Made by a program: the position numbers and the translations under genes. 64,000 bases of DNA from Planctomycetota bacterium (lineage in GTDB: Bacteria > Planctomycetota > J058): NCBI GenBank assembly GCA_019636275.1, contig JAHBXY010000022.1:1-64000 (forward strand). Direction: 5' to 3'. Position 1 is the first letter of the stretch. Every line of letters starts with the position of its first letter. Below, piece after piece: positions 34,134-45,532 of this stretch. A model generated the notes under the pieces. That model ran no database searches, had not been told where the DNA came from, and saw nothing but the letters and a program-made list of their open reading frames with translations.

Positions 34134-36464
34134 GTGGCGCTCGCCGTCCTCAAGGGCGTGCTCGACGCCGCGCCCGACGACGTCGAGGCGCGGGTGCTCC
34201 ACGCCCGCGCCCTCCTGGCCCTCGAGGATCCGCAGGCGCCGGCGGCCGTCGCCGCCGCCGCCGCCGCGCAGGCGCGCCTCACCCACGGCGAGCCGCGCCT
34301 GGCCGACCTCGTCGGCGCCGCGACCGACGAGGCCCTGCTGCTCCTGGCCGAGGGGCGCCACGCGCTCGACCGGGCGCGCCAGGCCGACCCCGGCCCGCTC
34401 GGGCGGCGCGCCCTCCTCGCCCGCGCGCGGCTGCTCCTCGAGCGCGCCGTGCGCCTGGCCCCCTGGCTGGCGCCGGCGCGCGTGGCCCTCGGGCGGACGC
34501 TGCTCCTCGGCGGCCAGCTCGAGCCGGCGCTGGCCGAGCTCGACCGCGCCGTCGAGACCGGCGGCACCGACGAGGCGCACGGCCTGCGGGGCGAGCTCCT
34601 GGCCGCGCTCGAGCGCCACGGCGACGCCGCGGGGGCGCTCGCCCGCGCGCTCGAGCTCCTGGCGGCCGTCCCCGACTCGCCGGCGCGGCGGCGGCGCGAG
34701 GCGGCCCTGCGCCTGGCCCGCGCGAGGTCGCTCACGACCCTCGGCCGCGAGCGCGAGGCCCTGCCCGACCTCGACCGGGCGGTCGCGCTCGCGCCCAAGG
34801 ACGTCGGCGCCTACGAGCTGCGCGCGGCGCTCCTGCGGCGCATCGACGGCACCGGCGCGCGGGCCGCGGCCGACGAGGCGCGCGTGGAGCTCCTGCGCCA
34901 CGGCTACACCGAGGTGTGCGAGCGCGCGCGCCGCGCCGCCTGGGAGGCCCGCGGGCGCGGCGACCACCTCGGCGCGGAGCGCTGCCTCGACGAGGCGTTC
35001 GCCGTGTGCTCGGCGGAGATCGACCCCGTGCGCCTGGCCGACCTGCACTTCCTGCGCGCCTTCATGCGCGTGCGGGCCTTCGCCCTGCCAGAGGCCCTGG
35101 TCGACCTGGCGGCGATGATCGAGCTCACGCCGCGCGGCTTCAACTACCTCTACGACGAGGTGACCGCCTACCGCGCCGGGCAGGGCTTCGACCTGCAGGC
35201 GATCCTGACCCGCGTGCGCGCGCTCGGGCCCGAGCAGGTCGACGTCGACCTCGACTTCCTCGAGGGCTTCGTCGCCTTCGCCGCCCTCGAGTTCGACGAG
35301 GCGCCGCCGGGCGCCGACGAGACCCGGCGCGGCCTGCGCGCACTCGACCGCTACCTCGAGCGCGCCCCGTCCCACGCCGGGGCGCTGCTCCTGCGCGCGG
35401 TCCTGCACGCGGCCCTGCGCGACCCGGCCCAGGCCGCGCGCGGGGTCGCGGCCGCGCTGGAGACCCAGCCCCCGCCGGCCTACGCGCACTACGTGCGCGC
35501 GCGGCTGCGCGCCCGCGCGCGCGACCTCGACGGGGCGCTCGCCGCGCTCGGCGCCGCCCTCGACGGCGGCTTCACCGTCTACCGCGCGATCGAGCTGCAG
35601 CGCGACCTCGACGGCGTGCGCGAGGACCCGCGCTACAAGCGGCTCGTCGAGCTGTCGCACGCGGCCGGCTACCTGGGCGACATCGAGCGGGTCGAGCGGA
35701 TCATCCGCGACGGCGCGCGCGGGCGCGACCCGCGCGAGCTGTGGGCCGAGTGCGCGGGGGCGGCGTCGGCCGGGATCAAGGCCCTGCGCCGGCACCTCGA
35801 GGCCGACGACCCGGCGGCCCGGCTCACCGCCGCGCGGCTGTACCTGGCGCGGGGGCGGCAGCAGTTCCGCCTCGGCGACACCCGCGGGGCCGCGCGGGAC
35901 GTCGCGGCCGCCCTGGAGGCCACGCCGCGGATCGTCCTCGACTACCAGCAGGTCGCCGAGGCCCTCGACGCGCTCGGCGCCAGCGCCGACCTGGCGCGCG
36001 ACGCGCGTCCGGTCGAGGGCGAGCCCTTCCCCAGCGCCCGCTTCCGCGCCGCCGCGCCGGCGCTCGTAGGCGCCCTGCGGGGCGCCCGCGTGCCGCGCGA
36101 GGACCTCGAGGCCGCCGCCGCGCGGCTGGGCGACGGCCCCCGCGGGTCGGTCGTGCTCCAGGCCGTGCTCGTGCAGGCGCGTGGCGACGCTGGCGCCGCC
36201 CTGGACCTCTTGCGCGAGGCCGGCCCACGGGCAGGCCCGGACCTCGCGCCGGCGCTCGCCTGGGCCGAGGCGCGGGCGCACGCGGCCCTGGGCGCGCCGC
36301 GCGAGGCGCTCGACGCCCTGGCCCGGGCCGTCGAGGGCGGGCTGCGCGGCCCGCTCGCGCGCGACCCGGCCTTCCTCACCCTGTCGTCGGACCCGCGCTT
36401 CTCCAACCTCGCCACCCTGGGCCGCTCGCAGGCCGACCCCGGGTCGTCCTGGCGGTCGCGGTGA
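34134..36464 (+). CDS. TPR-repeat protein, probable C-terminal half of the 31524 kinase
   Basis: These 776 residues consist of tandem TPR-like helical pairs from end to end: VLDAAPDDVEARVLHARALL, LAPARVALGRTLLLGGQLEP, ALPDLDRAVALAPKDVGAY, LRALDRYLERAPSHAGALL and ALDALARAVEGGLRGPLARD. The last segment (DPAFLTLSSDPRFSNLATLG) is the usual ending of planctomycete kinase-TPR proteins. The GTG at 34134 has no ribosome site, and TPR sequence exists upstream in other frames, so I infer one gene of about 1640 residues from 31524 to 36464. The TPR array would be extracytoplasmic, given one membrane helix. Confidence 0.75.
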   Translation: MALAVLKGVLDAAPDDVEARVLHARALLALEDPQAPAAVAAAAAAQARLTHGEPRLADLVGAATDEALLLLAEGRHALDRARQADPGPLGRRALLARARLLLERAVRLAPWLAPARVALGRTLLLGGQLEPALAELDRAVETGGTDEAHGLRGELLAALERHGDAAGALARALELLAAVPDSPARRRREAALRLARARSLTTLGREREALPDLDRAVALAPKDVGAYELRAALLRRIDGTGARAAADEARVELLRHGYTEVCERARRAAWEARGRGDHLGAERCLDEAFAVCSAEIDPVRLADLHFLRAFMRVRAFALPEALVDLAAMIELTPRGFNYLYDEVTAYRAGQGFDLQAILTRVRALGPEQVDVDLDFLEGFVAFAALEFDEAPPGADETRRGLRALDRYLERAPSHAGALLLRAVLHAALRDPAQAARGVAAALETQPPPAYAHYVRARLRARARDLDGALAALGAALDGGFTVYRAIELQRDLDGVREDPRYKRLVELSHAAGYLGDIERVERIIRDGARGRDPRELWAECAGAASAGIKALRRHLEADDPAARLTAARLYLARGRQQFRLGDTRGAARDVAAALEATPRIVLDYQQVAEALDALGASADLARDARPVEGEPFPSARFRAAAPALVGALRGARVPREDLEAAAARLGDGPRGSVVLQAVLVQARGDAGAALDLLREAGPRAGPDLAPALAWAEARAHAALGAPREALDALARAVEGGLRGPLARDPAFLTLSSDPRFSNLATLGRSQADPGSSWRSR

Positions 36465-36470
36465 GCGACG

Positions 36471-37667
36471 TCAGGACCCGAGGAAGTCCTCGAGGAGGAT
36501 GTCCGAGAAGGCCTGCTCGATGCGCCGCGGGCCGACCGCCGTCACGTCGTCCTTGAGCGTGAAGCTGCCTCGCTTGAGCAGCAGGAGCGCCTTGATCGCC
36601 GCGACGCCGCTCTTGCCCTCGTCGGTCTTGGCGTTGCAGGGCTGACCGGCGCGGAAGCTGACCCGCCCGAACACGCCCTCGCCGAAGATCTCGATCACGC
36701 CGGTCTTCTGCTCCGCCTCGACCTCCTGCAGGACGTCGGCGAGGGGGGTGGCCTCGAGGTCGCCCGTGGCGCCGCGCAGGGCCGCCACGTCCACCTGGAC
36801 GGTCATGCCCGCCTCGGACGGGGGGCCCTGGAGCACGAGCGTGAACGGGCCGACGGTCAGCGCCTTGCCCAGCGGGAGCTCCACCGGCGTCGACCCCACG
36901 CGCACGCCGCAGAGGAACGTGCCGTTGGCGCTGCCCAGGTCGCGGACGGTCACGGAGTTCCCGCTGCGCAGGACCTCGGCGTGGGCGCGCGAGACCTCGC
37001 TGTGGGGCAGGATCATCGTGGCGTGGCCCGGCGAGCGGCCGATGACGATCGGCTTGCCGGCGTCGACGCGCATGGCGTCCGTGCCGTCGCAGCAGAGGAA
37101 CAGCGCCGCCACGCCCACGCGCCCCGTGCCCTGGGCGGCGCGGGCGGCCTCGCGCACGCGGCGGACCTGGAGCCCCGAGTGCTCCGTCTCGGCCTCGAGC
37201 ACGCCGCTGCGGACGCCCTCGTCGCTGCCCTGCCGGCGCTGCATGCGCCGCACGAGGGGCAGGAGGCTCTCCGCCCCGAGGAACATGAACGCCGCGTCCG
37301 GGCCGAAGCGGACGGGGACCCCGTCGGCGAGGGGCTGGGGCGCCTCGGGGGCGAGCTTCTTGCCGTCGACCAGCGTGCCGTTGGTCGACCCCACGTCGAC
37401 GATCGTCCAGCGGCCGCCCTGCTCGCGCAGCTCGGCGTGCTTGCTCGACACCTGCTGGTCGGGGATCGACACGTCGGCCGTCGGGCTGCGGCCGACGAGG
37501 ACCTTGCCGGACGCGGCGGGGCGGAGGAGGAACACGTGGCGGTCCGCCGGGCCGCCGCCCTCCACCTTGAGCTTGCCCTCCTGCAGGAGGAAGGGATGGT
37601 TGAAGCTCGCCCGGAACGCGGCGTCGTCGAGCGCGCCGAACCGCTCCAGGAACTCTCGCAACCTCAC
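36471..37667 (-). CDS. Double-FHA protein with C-terminal DUF4388 domain
   Basis: This 398-residue cytoplasmic protein has two forkhead-associated domains that bind phosphothreonine peptides. FHA1 (about 45-130) has VGRSPTADVSIPDQQVSSKH and GSTNGTLVDG. FHA2 (about 200-285) has IGRSPGHATMILPHSEVSRAH and GSANGTFL. The C-terminal part (about 300-398) matches the DUF4388/PATAN-like domain (LEATPLADVLQEVEAEQKTG, GRVSFRAGQPCNAKTDEGKS), often found in regulators of surface motility and signalling. It is convergent with the kinase-TPR gene and is a likely reader of phosphorylation by the nearby kinases. Confidence 0.93.
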   Translation of the reverse strand: MRLREFLERFGALDDAAFRASFNHPFLLQEGKLKVEGGGPADRHVFLLRPAASGKVLVGRSPTADVSIPDQQVSSKHAELREQGGRWTIVDVGSTNGTLVDGKKLAPEAPQPLADGVPVRFGPDAAFMFLGAESLLPLVRRMQRRQGSDEGVRSGVLEAETEHSGLQVRRVREAARAAQGTGRVGVAALFLCCDGTDAMRVDAGKPIVIGRSPGHATMILPHSEVSRAHAEVLRSGNSVTVRDLGSANGTFLCGVRVGSTPVELPLGKALTVGPFTLVLQGPPSEAGMTVQVDVAALRGATGDLEATPLADVLQEVEAEQKTGVIEIFGEGVFGRVSFRAGQPCNAKTDEGKSGVAAIKALLLLKRGSFTLKDDVTAVGPRRIEQAFSDILLEDFLGS

Positions 37668-37804
37668 GCGTTCACCCGCGTCCGGCCCTCCGGCGGCGCC
37701 CGCGTCCGGGGCACCTTCGCCAGGCCTGATCGTGGCCCGGAGGGCGACCTCGTGTCAACGCTGGGGGAAGCCGGAGAACCTTCCTCGGGGCGGAGATGAC
37801 CCCG

Positions 37805-39540
37805 TCACTCGATCACCCGCAGCTCACAACGCGAGCGCAGGAGGCGCTCGGCGCCGAGCGTCTCCTGGGTCACGCTGGCGGCCAGGAAGGCGCCGTCGCG
37901 CCAGCGGGCCTCGCCGCCGACGAGGAACCGGGTCGGCCCGTCGGCGTCGCTGTAGGTCTCGAAGACGGTGGCCAGGGCGGCCCGGGCCTGGGCCTCGGGC
38001 CGGGCGCTCAGGCGGCGCTCGCCCCCCATGGCCGGGCGGTCCCGCCAGCGGACCGGCCGGGGGTCGTCGTCGCCCGCGTGGCCCTCGACGTGGAGGGCGG
38101 CGCCGATGAGGCGCTCGAAGAAGGGGTCCGAGATGAGCCGCCGCAGGGCCCGCAGCGTCGTCGACTTGCCCAGGACGTCGGCGCCCTCGATGGGCAGGGC
38201 GGCGACCCGCGCGTGGAGGGCGCCGACACCCCCGACGTCGTGGACCCGCCCGGTCTCGAGGTCGAGCGCGAGGCGGAAGTGCTCGCCCGCGATGGCCCCC
38301 ACGGCGCGCAGCGGGTGCTCGGACCCCGCCGCGCGGCTGTCGTAGGGCGCGCCGCCGCCGGGGACGCCGACGGCGGCCATGGCGAGCTGCACGGCCTCGA
38401 TGCGCACGTCGAGGACGGCCGCGCGGTCGGCGACGTGGTCGACGGTGCTGACGAGGTCGCAGCCCACGGTCAGGACGAAGTCGTCACGCTCCTCGACGAA
38501 GTCGAGCCGCACGCGGCGCTGGTCGCCCGGCCGGTCGCCGAGCGGCGCCAGGCCCCGGCCGGCGCGCGGGGCGGCGCCGCCGGGGGTGGGGCGTCGCCGG
38601 CGGCGGGCGCGGCGGGCGCGGCGGGGCGGCCCAGGGCCGCCACGCCGGCGGCCACGAGGAGCAGCACGCCCGTGAGCGCGCCGAGCGCCACGAGCCCCGT
38701 CCGCGGGGGCGGCGGGGCCGCCTCGTCGGGGTCGCCCCGGAGGAAGGCGTCGAGCTCCGCCTGGAGCGCCAGGGCCGTCGCGGGCCGAGCGTCGGGGATC
38801 TTGGCCATCGCCCGGCGGCACAGCGCGTCGAGGGCGGGCGGCACGTCGGCCCGGGCCGGCCACGTCGGCTCGCGCTCGATGACGTCGCGGACGACCTCGA
38901 ACGCGTTGCCGCGGAAGGGCGGCCCGCCGGCGAGGAGCTCGTAGAGGATCGCGCCGAGGGCGTAGACGTCGCTGCGCGCGTCGACGCGCTCGAGCTGGCC
39001 GCGCGCCTGCTCGGGCGGCATGTAGGCCGCCGTGCCCAGGAGGGCGCCCGTGCGGGTGAGCCGATCGCCGCCCTCCTCGCGCGCCAGGCCGAAGTCGAGG
39101 AGGACCGGCCGCCCGTCGGGGCGCAGGAGGACGTTCTGCGGCTTGAGGTCGCGATGCAGGACGCCCGCCGCGTGGACGGCGGCGACGGCGCCGCACAGGT
39201 CGCGCACGATGCGCGCGGCCTCGCGCGGGTCGACGGGGGCGCGGCGCGCGACGCGGTCGAGCGGCTCGCCCTCGACCAGCTCCGAGAGGATGAACGGCCC
39301 CTCCGGCAGCCGCCCGACCTTGTACAGGCGCACGACCGAGGCGTGGCGCACGCGGGCCAGGAGCATGGCCTCGCGCTGGAAGCGCAGCAGGGCGCTCGGG
39401 TCGGCCTGGGCGAGGACGAGCTTGAGCGCGCAGCGGCGCGGGAGCTCGTGGTCCTCGACCTCGTAGACCACGCCCATGCCGCCCTGGCCCAGCTTGCGCA
39501 GGACGCGGTAGGGGCCGATCGTCGGCGGCGGCGGGCGCAC
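37805..39540 (-). CDS. Serine/threonine protein kinase, frame shift after the membrane helix
   Basis: The GTG start lies three bases after the biotin-carrier stop, so the kinase is the last gene of the carboxylase operon. Kinase motifs: LGQGGMGVVYE, CALKLVLA, VLHRDLKPQN, LLDFGLA, YMPPEQ. One membrane helix follows (VALGALTGVLLLVAAGVAAL). At about 38560-38600, inside runs of G and GCC, the frame shifts. The other frame continues with LDFVEERDDFVLTVGCDLV to the stop at 37805, giving an extracytoplasmic domain that resembles the DUF6263 type found in planctomycete envelope proteins. The starting frame alone would stop near 38470 after a meaningless tail. Total about 577 residues if one indel is corrected. 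Confidence 0.85.
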
Positions 39541-39542
39541 CG

Positions 39543-40064
39543 TCAGGCGGGGGGGGCGGCGAGGTCCACGAGCTTGGCGCCGGCGGCCACCGAGATCCCC
39601 ACCCTGGCGTGGACGGCGTGGACGACGCCGCGCCCCTCGGCGCGGATCTCGTTCTGCATCTTCATCGCCTCGAGCACGAGGAGCACCTGCCCCTGCTCGA
39701 CCGGATGCCCGGCCTCGACGCGGACCTCGACGATCACGCCCGGCATGGGGCTCTTGACGCTGCGCGGGCCCTTCTGCGCCTGGCCGGCCTTCGCGGCGGC
39801 GCCGGCGCGCGCGTCGACCGCGCGCACGCGCAGGGGCGGGCGGCCGTCGACCGACGCGATGAGCTGGCCGGGCTCCAGCGGGTCGGGCTCGAGCCCGACG
39901 GTCGCGCGCCGGTCGCCGCGCTCGAGCACGTAGAGCGGCGCCGGGTCGCCCCGGAGCCGCGCCGGCGCGGCGGGGCCCCCGCCGACCGCCACGAGCGGGC
40001 CGTCGGGGCCGTCGCGCACGTCGACCTCGAAGCTCCTGCCGTCGACCTCGACCGTGTAGCGCAC
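39543..40064 (-). CDS. Biotin carboxyl carrier subunit of an acyl-CoA carboxylase
   Basis: This 173-residue protein ends in a biotinyl domain with VLEAMKMQNEI; the biotinylated lysine is Lys135. The hairpin SPMPGVIVEVRVEAGHPVEQG precedes it. The first 90 residues form a separate beta-rich domain, as in the carrier halves of propionyl/methylcrotonyl-CoA carboxylases. GGAGG eight bases upstream of the GTG start gives strong translation. It is third in an operon behind the carboxyltransferase and biotin carboxylase. Confidence 0.93.
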   Translation of the reverse strand: MRYTVEVDGRSFEVDVRDGPDGPLVAVGGGPAAPARLRGDPAPLYVLERGDRRATVGLEPDPLEPGQLIASVDGRPPLRVRAVDARAGAAAKAGQAQKGPRSVKSPMPGVIVEVRVEAGHPVEQGQVLLVLEAMKMQNEIRAEGRGVVHAVHARVGISVAAGAKLVDLAAPPA

Positions 40065-40073
40065 GTCGACCTC

Positions 40074-41585
40074 CTACCCGCCCAGCGCCTCGCGCCGGCC
40101 CATGAGCACCCACGGCGAGGGGCCGGCCTGGCCCTTCGCGTCCGGCGCGGCGCGCCGGGCCGCCCGGTGCGTGGCCAGGGCGGCGGCCACGGCCACGGCC
40201 TCGGCCTCCTCGGCCGGCAGGGCGCCGGCGGACCGTCGCGCGCGCTCGACCCAGGGCAGCAGCCACTCGGTGTCGAAGCGGAAGCGGCGGAACTCCTCGT
40301 CGTCGGCCAGGAGCGGCGCCAGCGGCAGCGTCGTGCGCACGCCGCCGACGTGGAAGGCGCGCGCGGCGGCGGCCCAGCGCGAGATGGCCTCGTCGCGGTC
40401 GCGGCCCCAGACGATGAGCTTGGCCAGGAGCGAGTCGTAGTGCGGCGTGACCTCGGCGCCCTCGAACAGGGCCGTGTCGACGCGCACGAACGGCCCCGAG
40501 GGCAGGCGCAGGCCCGTGACGCGCCCGACCGACGGGGCGAAGCCCTGCCAGGGGTCCTCGGCGTTGACGCGGAGCTGCAGGGCGTGGCCGCGGGGCTGCC
40601 AGTCGTCCTGGCCGAGCGGCAGGCGGCCGGTCTCGGCGATGTCGAGCTGCGCGCGGACGAGGTCGACGCCGGTGACGGCCTCGGTGATCGGGTGCTCGAC
40701 CTGCAGGCGCTTGTTCACCTCGAGGAAGTAGAAGCGCTGCTCCTGGTCGAGGAGGAACTCGACCGTGCCGGCGCCGCGGTAGCGGACGCGCTCGACGACG
40801 GCCACGGCGGCGCGGCAGATCCGCTCGCGCACCTCGGGCGAGAGCGCCTGCGACGGCGTCTCCTCGACGACCTTCTGCTGGCGGCGCTGGAGCGAGCACT
40901 CGCGCTCGCCCAGGTGGATCGCCTTGCCCTCGCCGTCGCCCAGGACCTGCACCTCGATGTGCCGGGCCGGGCTGACGCACTTCTCCAGGTAGATCACGCC
41001 CGTGCCGAAGGCGCTCTGCGCCTCGCCGGCGGCGCGGGCCAGGTCGGCCTCCAGCGACGCGGCGTCGCGCACGAGGCGGATCCCCTTGCCGCCGCCGCCG
41101 CCGGCCGCCTTGAGGAGCACGGGCAGGCCGACCTTCAGGGCCAGGGCGCGGGCGTCCTGGGCCGAGATCGCGCCGTCGGAGCCGGGGATCGTGGGCACGC
41201 CGGCGGCGTGGGCGACCTTGCGCGCCTCGATCTTGTCGTCGAGCTGCGCCGTCGCCGTGGGGCTCGGGCCGATCCACACGAGGCCGGCGTCCTCGACGGC
41301 GCGCGCGGCCGGCGCGCGCTCGGAGATGAACCCGTAGCCCGGGTGGACGCCCTGGGCGCCAGTGCGCCGGGCGGCGTCGATGATCTTGTGGACGTCGAGG
41401 TAGCTCTGCGCCGGCGCCGGCGGGCCGATGCACACGGCCTCGTCGGCCAGGCGCACGTGCAGGGCGTCGCGGTCGGCCTCGGAGTAGACGGCCACGGCCT
41501 TGCGGCCGGTCTCGCGCAGGGCGCGGATGACGCGGACGGCGATCTCGCCGCGGTTGGCGACCAGGACCTTGTCGAGGGCGGGCAT
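40074..41585 (-). CDS. accC: Biotin carboxylase subunit
   Basis: This 503-residue protein carboxylates the carrier biotin with ATP and bicarbonate. Typical motifs: VLVANRGEIAVRVIRALRE, VHPGYGFISE, AAGGGGGKGIRLVRD (ATP loop), RHIEVQVLGDG, ECSLQRRQQKVVEE and VNKRLQVEHPITEAVTG. The extra 50 C-terminal residues (RAFHVGGVRTTLPLAPLL and beyond) are usual for separate biotin carboxylase subunits of acyl-CoA carboxylases. It sits between the carboxyltransferase gene and the carrier gene with 9-12-base gaps, so all three form one enzyme. Confidence 0.94.
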   Translation of the reverse strand: MPALDKVLVANRGEIAVRVIRALRETGRKAVAVYSEADRDALHVRLADEAVCIGPPAPAQSYLDVHKIIDAARRTGAQGVHPGYGFISERAPAARAVEDAGLVWIGPSPTATAQLDDKIEARKVAHAAGVPTIPGSDGAISAQDARALALKVGLPVLLKAAGGGGGKGIRLVRDAASLEADLARAAGEAQSAFGTGVIYLEKCVSPARHIEVQVLGDGEGKAIHLGERECSLQRRQQKVVEETPSQALSPEVRERICRAAVAVVERVRYRGAGTVEFLLDQEQRFYFLEVNKRLQVEHPITEAVTGVDLVRAQLDIAETGRLPLGQDDWQPRGHALQLRVNAEDPWQGFAPSVGRVTGLRLPSGPFVRVDTALFEGAEVTPHYDSLLAKLIVWGRDRDEAISRWAAAARAFHVGGVRTTLPLAPLLADDEEFRRFRFDTEWLLPWVERARRSAGALPAEEAEAVAVAAALATHRAARRAAPDAKGQAGPSPWVLMGRREALGG

Positions 41586-41597
41586 GGGGCGTCCTGC

Positions 41598-43154
<1,557 letters not shown>

Positions 43155-43313
43155 GGGCCGGCCCTCGTCTGAACGCCCTGCGCCAACCACCGCGGGCGGG
43201 CCGCGGTTTTACCACGGCGGCGGGCGGGCGGCCCCCGCACGACCGCCTGTCGGGGGGCGGCCTACGATGGGGGGCGCCGGGCCGGGCTCGGGGCGGCCGG
43301 AGGAGCGACGACG

Positions 43314-45260
43314 ATGATGAGTTCTACCCGCGAGCGCCCGCGCGACGCCCTGCGCCGGGTCTTCGGCTTCGACGACTTCCGCCCCGGGCAGGCGGCGGTG
43401 ATCGAGCGCCTGCTGGCCGGGCGCTCGACCCTGGCCGTGTTCCCCACGGGGGCGGGCAAGAGCCTGTGTTACCAGCTCCCGGCGCTCCTGCTCGACGGCC
43501 TGACGGTCGTCGTGTCCCCGCTGATCGCCCTGATGAAGGACCAGGTCGACGCGCTCGAGCGGCGCGGGGTGGCGGCAGCGCGCCTCGACAGCACGCTCAC
43601 GCGCGAGGAGACGCAGGCCGTCCTCGAGCGCATGGCGGGCGGCGGCCTGCGGCTGCTCTACGTGGCGCCGGAGCGGCTCTCGAACGAGCGCTTCCTCTCG
43701 CGGCTGCGGCGCGTGCGCGTGCCGTTGCTGGCGGTCGACGAGGCGCACTGCATCTCGGAGTGGGGGCACAACTTCCGGCCGGAGTACCTGAAGGTCGCCC
43801 GCACGGCGCGCGACCTGGGCGTGGGCGCGGTGCTGGCGCTCACGGCCACGGCGACGCCGTCGGTGGCCGAGGACGTGCGGCGGGCGTTCGGGATCGACGC
43901 GGCCGACCACGTGCAGACCGACCTGTTCAGGCCGAACCTGACGCTGCACGTGACGCCCTGCCCGGCGGCCGTGGCCGACCGCGTGCCGCTGCTCCTCGAG
44001 CGGCTGCGCGCGCAGCCGGGGCCGACGATCGTCTACGTGACGCTGCAGCGCACGGCCGAGGAGGTCGCCCGCGCGCTGACGGCGGCCGGCGTGGCGGCGA
44101 GCGCCTACCACGCCGGGCTGGAGGCGCCGGCGCGGGCCGAGGTCCAGGACGCGTTCATGGGCGGCGCCCTGCGGGTGGTCGTGGCGACGATCGCCTTCGG
44201 CATGGGGATCGACAAGGCGGACATCCGGGCGATCTACCACCTGAACCTGCCCAAGACGCTCGAGGGCTACGTGCAGGAGGTCGGCCGCGCCGGGCGCGAC
44301 GGGGAGCCGGCGCGCTGCGAGCTCCTCGCCTGCGAGGACGACCGGATCGGCCTGGAGAGCTTCACCTACGGCGACACGCCCACCCCCGAGGCGGTGCGGG
44401 CGCTCGTGGACGAGGTGCTCGGCGGCGACGAGGCGTTCTCCGTGTCGGTCTACGACCTCTCCCAGGCGCACGACATCCGCCCGCTGGTCGTCGAGACGGC
44501 GCTGACCTACCTCGAGCTCGAGGGCGCCCTGCGCGCCACCGGCCCCTTCTACGCCGGCTACCGGCTGCGCTTCCTGCGTGACGAGGACGAGGTGCTCGGC
44601 CGCTTCGACGCGGGGCGGCAGGCGTTCCTGCGCGCGGTGCTCGCGGCGGGCAAGCGCGGGCGGACGTGGCTGACGCTCGAGGTCGGCCAGGTCGTGGCCG
44701 CGACGCGCGAGCCGCGCGAGCGGATCGAGGCGGCCCTGCGCTACCTCGAGGAGCAGGGCGACCTCGAGCTGCAGCCGTCGGGGCTTCGCCAGGGGCTGCG
44801 CCGCGCGCCCGGGGCGCCGGCCGTGGACGACCTCACCGACCGCCTCGTGGCGCTGTTCCGCCGGCGCGAGGAGCGCGACATCGAGCGCACGGCGCAGGTC
44901 CTGCGCTTCGCCCGCGACCCCGGCTGCCTGGTCGCGCACCTGCTGGCGCACTTCGGCGAGGCGGGCCGCGCGCCCTGCGGGCGCTGCACGAGCTGCCGCG
45001 CGCCGTCGAGCGTCCCCCGGGCGATCCCCGCGTCACCCGCCCCGCGCCTCGACGACGCCGCGGCCGCCCTGGTCGCCGCGCTGCGGGCCGAGGGCCACGC
45101 CGCCCTGCGCCTGCCGCGGCAGCTCGCCCGCTTCCTCTGCGGGCTCACCAGCCCGGCCACGAGCCGCGCGCGGCTGGGCCGCGACCCACGCTTCGGCCGG
45201 CTCTCGCACGTGCCGTTCGGCGAGGTGCTCGCGTTCGTCGAGGGCCGGCCGCCCGGCTGA
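43314..45260 (+). CDS. recQ: RecQ-family ATP-dependent DNA helicase
   Basis: This 648-residue helicase unwinds DNA 3' to 5' during recombination and repair. Motif 0 is FGFDDFRPGQAAVIERLL, motif I PTGAGKSLCYQLPAL, motif Ia SPLIALMKDQVDAL, motif II VDEAHCISEWGHNFRPEY, motif III LTATATPSV, and motif VI QEVGRAGRDG. The RecQ zinc cysteines appear as one upstream Cys plus CGRCTSC. The last 90 residues (LRLPRQLARFLCGLTS) are a winged-helix/RQC-like tail; no HRDC domain is evident. Two ATGs are adjacent (43314, 43317), preceded by GGAGGAG. It is divergent from the carboxylase operon. Confidence 0.95.
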   Translation: MMSSTRERPRDALRRVFGFDDFRPGQAAVIERLLAGRSTLAVFPTGAGKSLCYQLPALLLDGLTVVVSPLIALMKDQVDALERRGVAAARLDSTLTREETQAVLERMAGGGLRLLYVAPERLSNERFLSRLRRVRVPLLAVDEAHCISEWGHNFRPEYLKVARTARDLGVGAVLALTATATPSVAEDVRRAFGIDAADHVQTDLFRPNLTLHVTPCPAAVADRVPLLLERLRAQPGPTIVYVTLQRTAEEVARALTAAGVAASAYHAGLEAPARAEVQDAFMGGALRVVVATIAFGMGIDKADIRAIYHLNLPKTLEGYVQEVGRAGRDGEPARCELLACEDDRIGLESFTYGDTPTPEAVRALVDEVLGGDEAFSVSVYDLSQAHDIRPLVVETALTYLELEGALRATGPFYAGYRLRFLRDEDEVLGRFDAGRQAFLRAVLAAGKRGRTWLTLEVGQVVAATREPRERIEAALRYLEEQGDLELQPSGLRQGLRRAPGAPAVDDLTDRLVALFRRREERDIERTAQVLRFARDPGCLVAHLLAHFGEAGRAPCGRCTSCRAPSSVPRAIPASPAPRLDDAAAALVAALRAEGHAALRLPRQLARFLCGLTSPATSRARLGRDPRFGRLSHVPFGEVLAFVEGRPPG

Positions 45261-45263
45261 CGT

Positions 45264-45491
45264 TCACCCCTGCGCGCGCCGCTCGGCGGCCCAGCGGCGG
45301 ATCGCCTCGGCCTCGTCGGGCGGGATGGGCCAGGTCGGCGCCACCGCCGGGCCGCGGCGCCAGTCGACCCCGTGCTCCTCGCCGCACGCGCGGCAGCGGT
45401 ACCGGTCGCTCTCGACGCCCTCGTGCGTGCGCTCGGCCGGGCCGGCGCACTCCATGCAGGGCACGATCCGGGCGTGGGGTCCTCCGGCCAC
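45264..45491 (-). CDS. Small zinc-ribbon protein
   Basis: This 75-residue protein has paired CxxC motifs (PCMECAGP and YRCRACGEEHG), which should hold one zinc. The C-terminus (WPIPPDEAEAIRRWAAERRAQG) is helical. GGAGG five bases before the GTG at 45491 supports this start over the GTG at 45464 or the internal ATG at 45452, which would lose the first cysteine pair. Convergent with recQ. Function unknown. Confidence 0.7.
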   Translation of the reverse strand: MAGGPHARIVPCMECAGPAERTHEGVESDRYRCRACGEEHGVDWRRGPAVAPTWPIPPDEAEAIRRWAAERRAQG

Positions 45492-45532
45492 GGTCGCCTC
45501 CGGCGCGAGCGTGGTCGCGCCTGGCCGGGCGG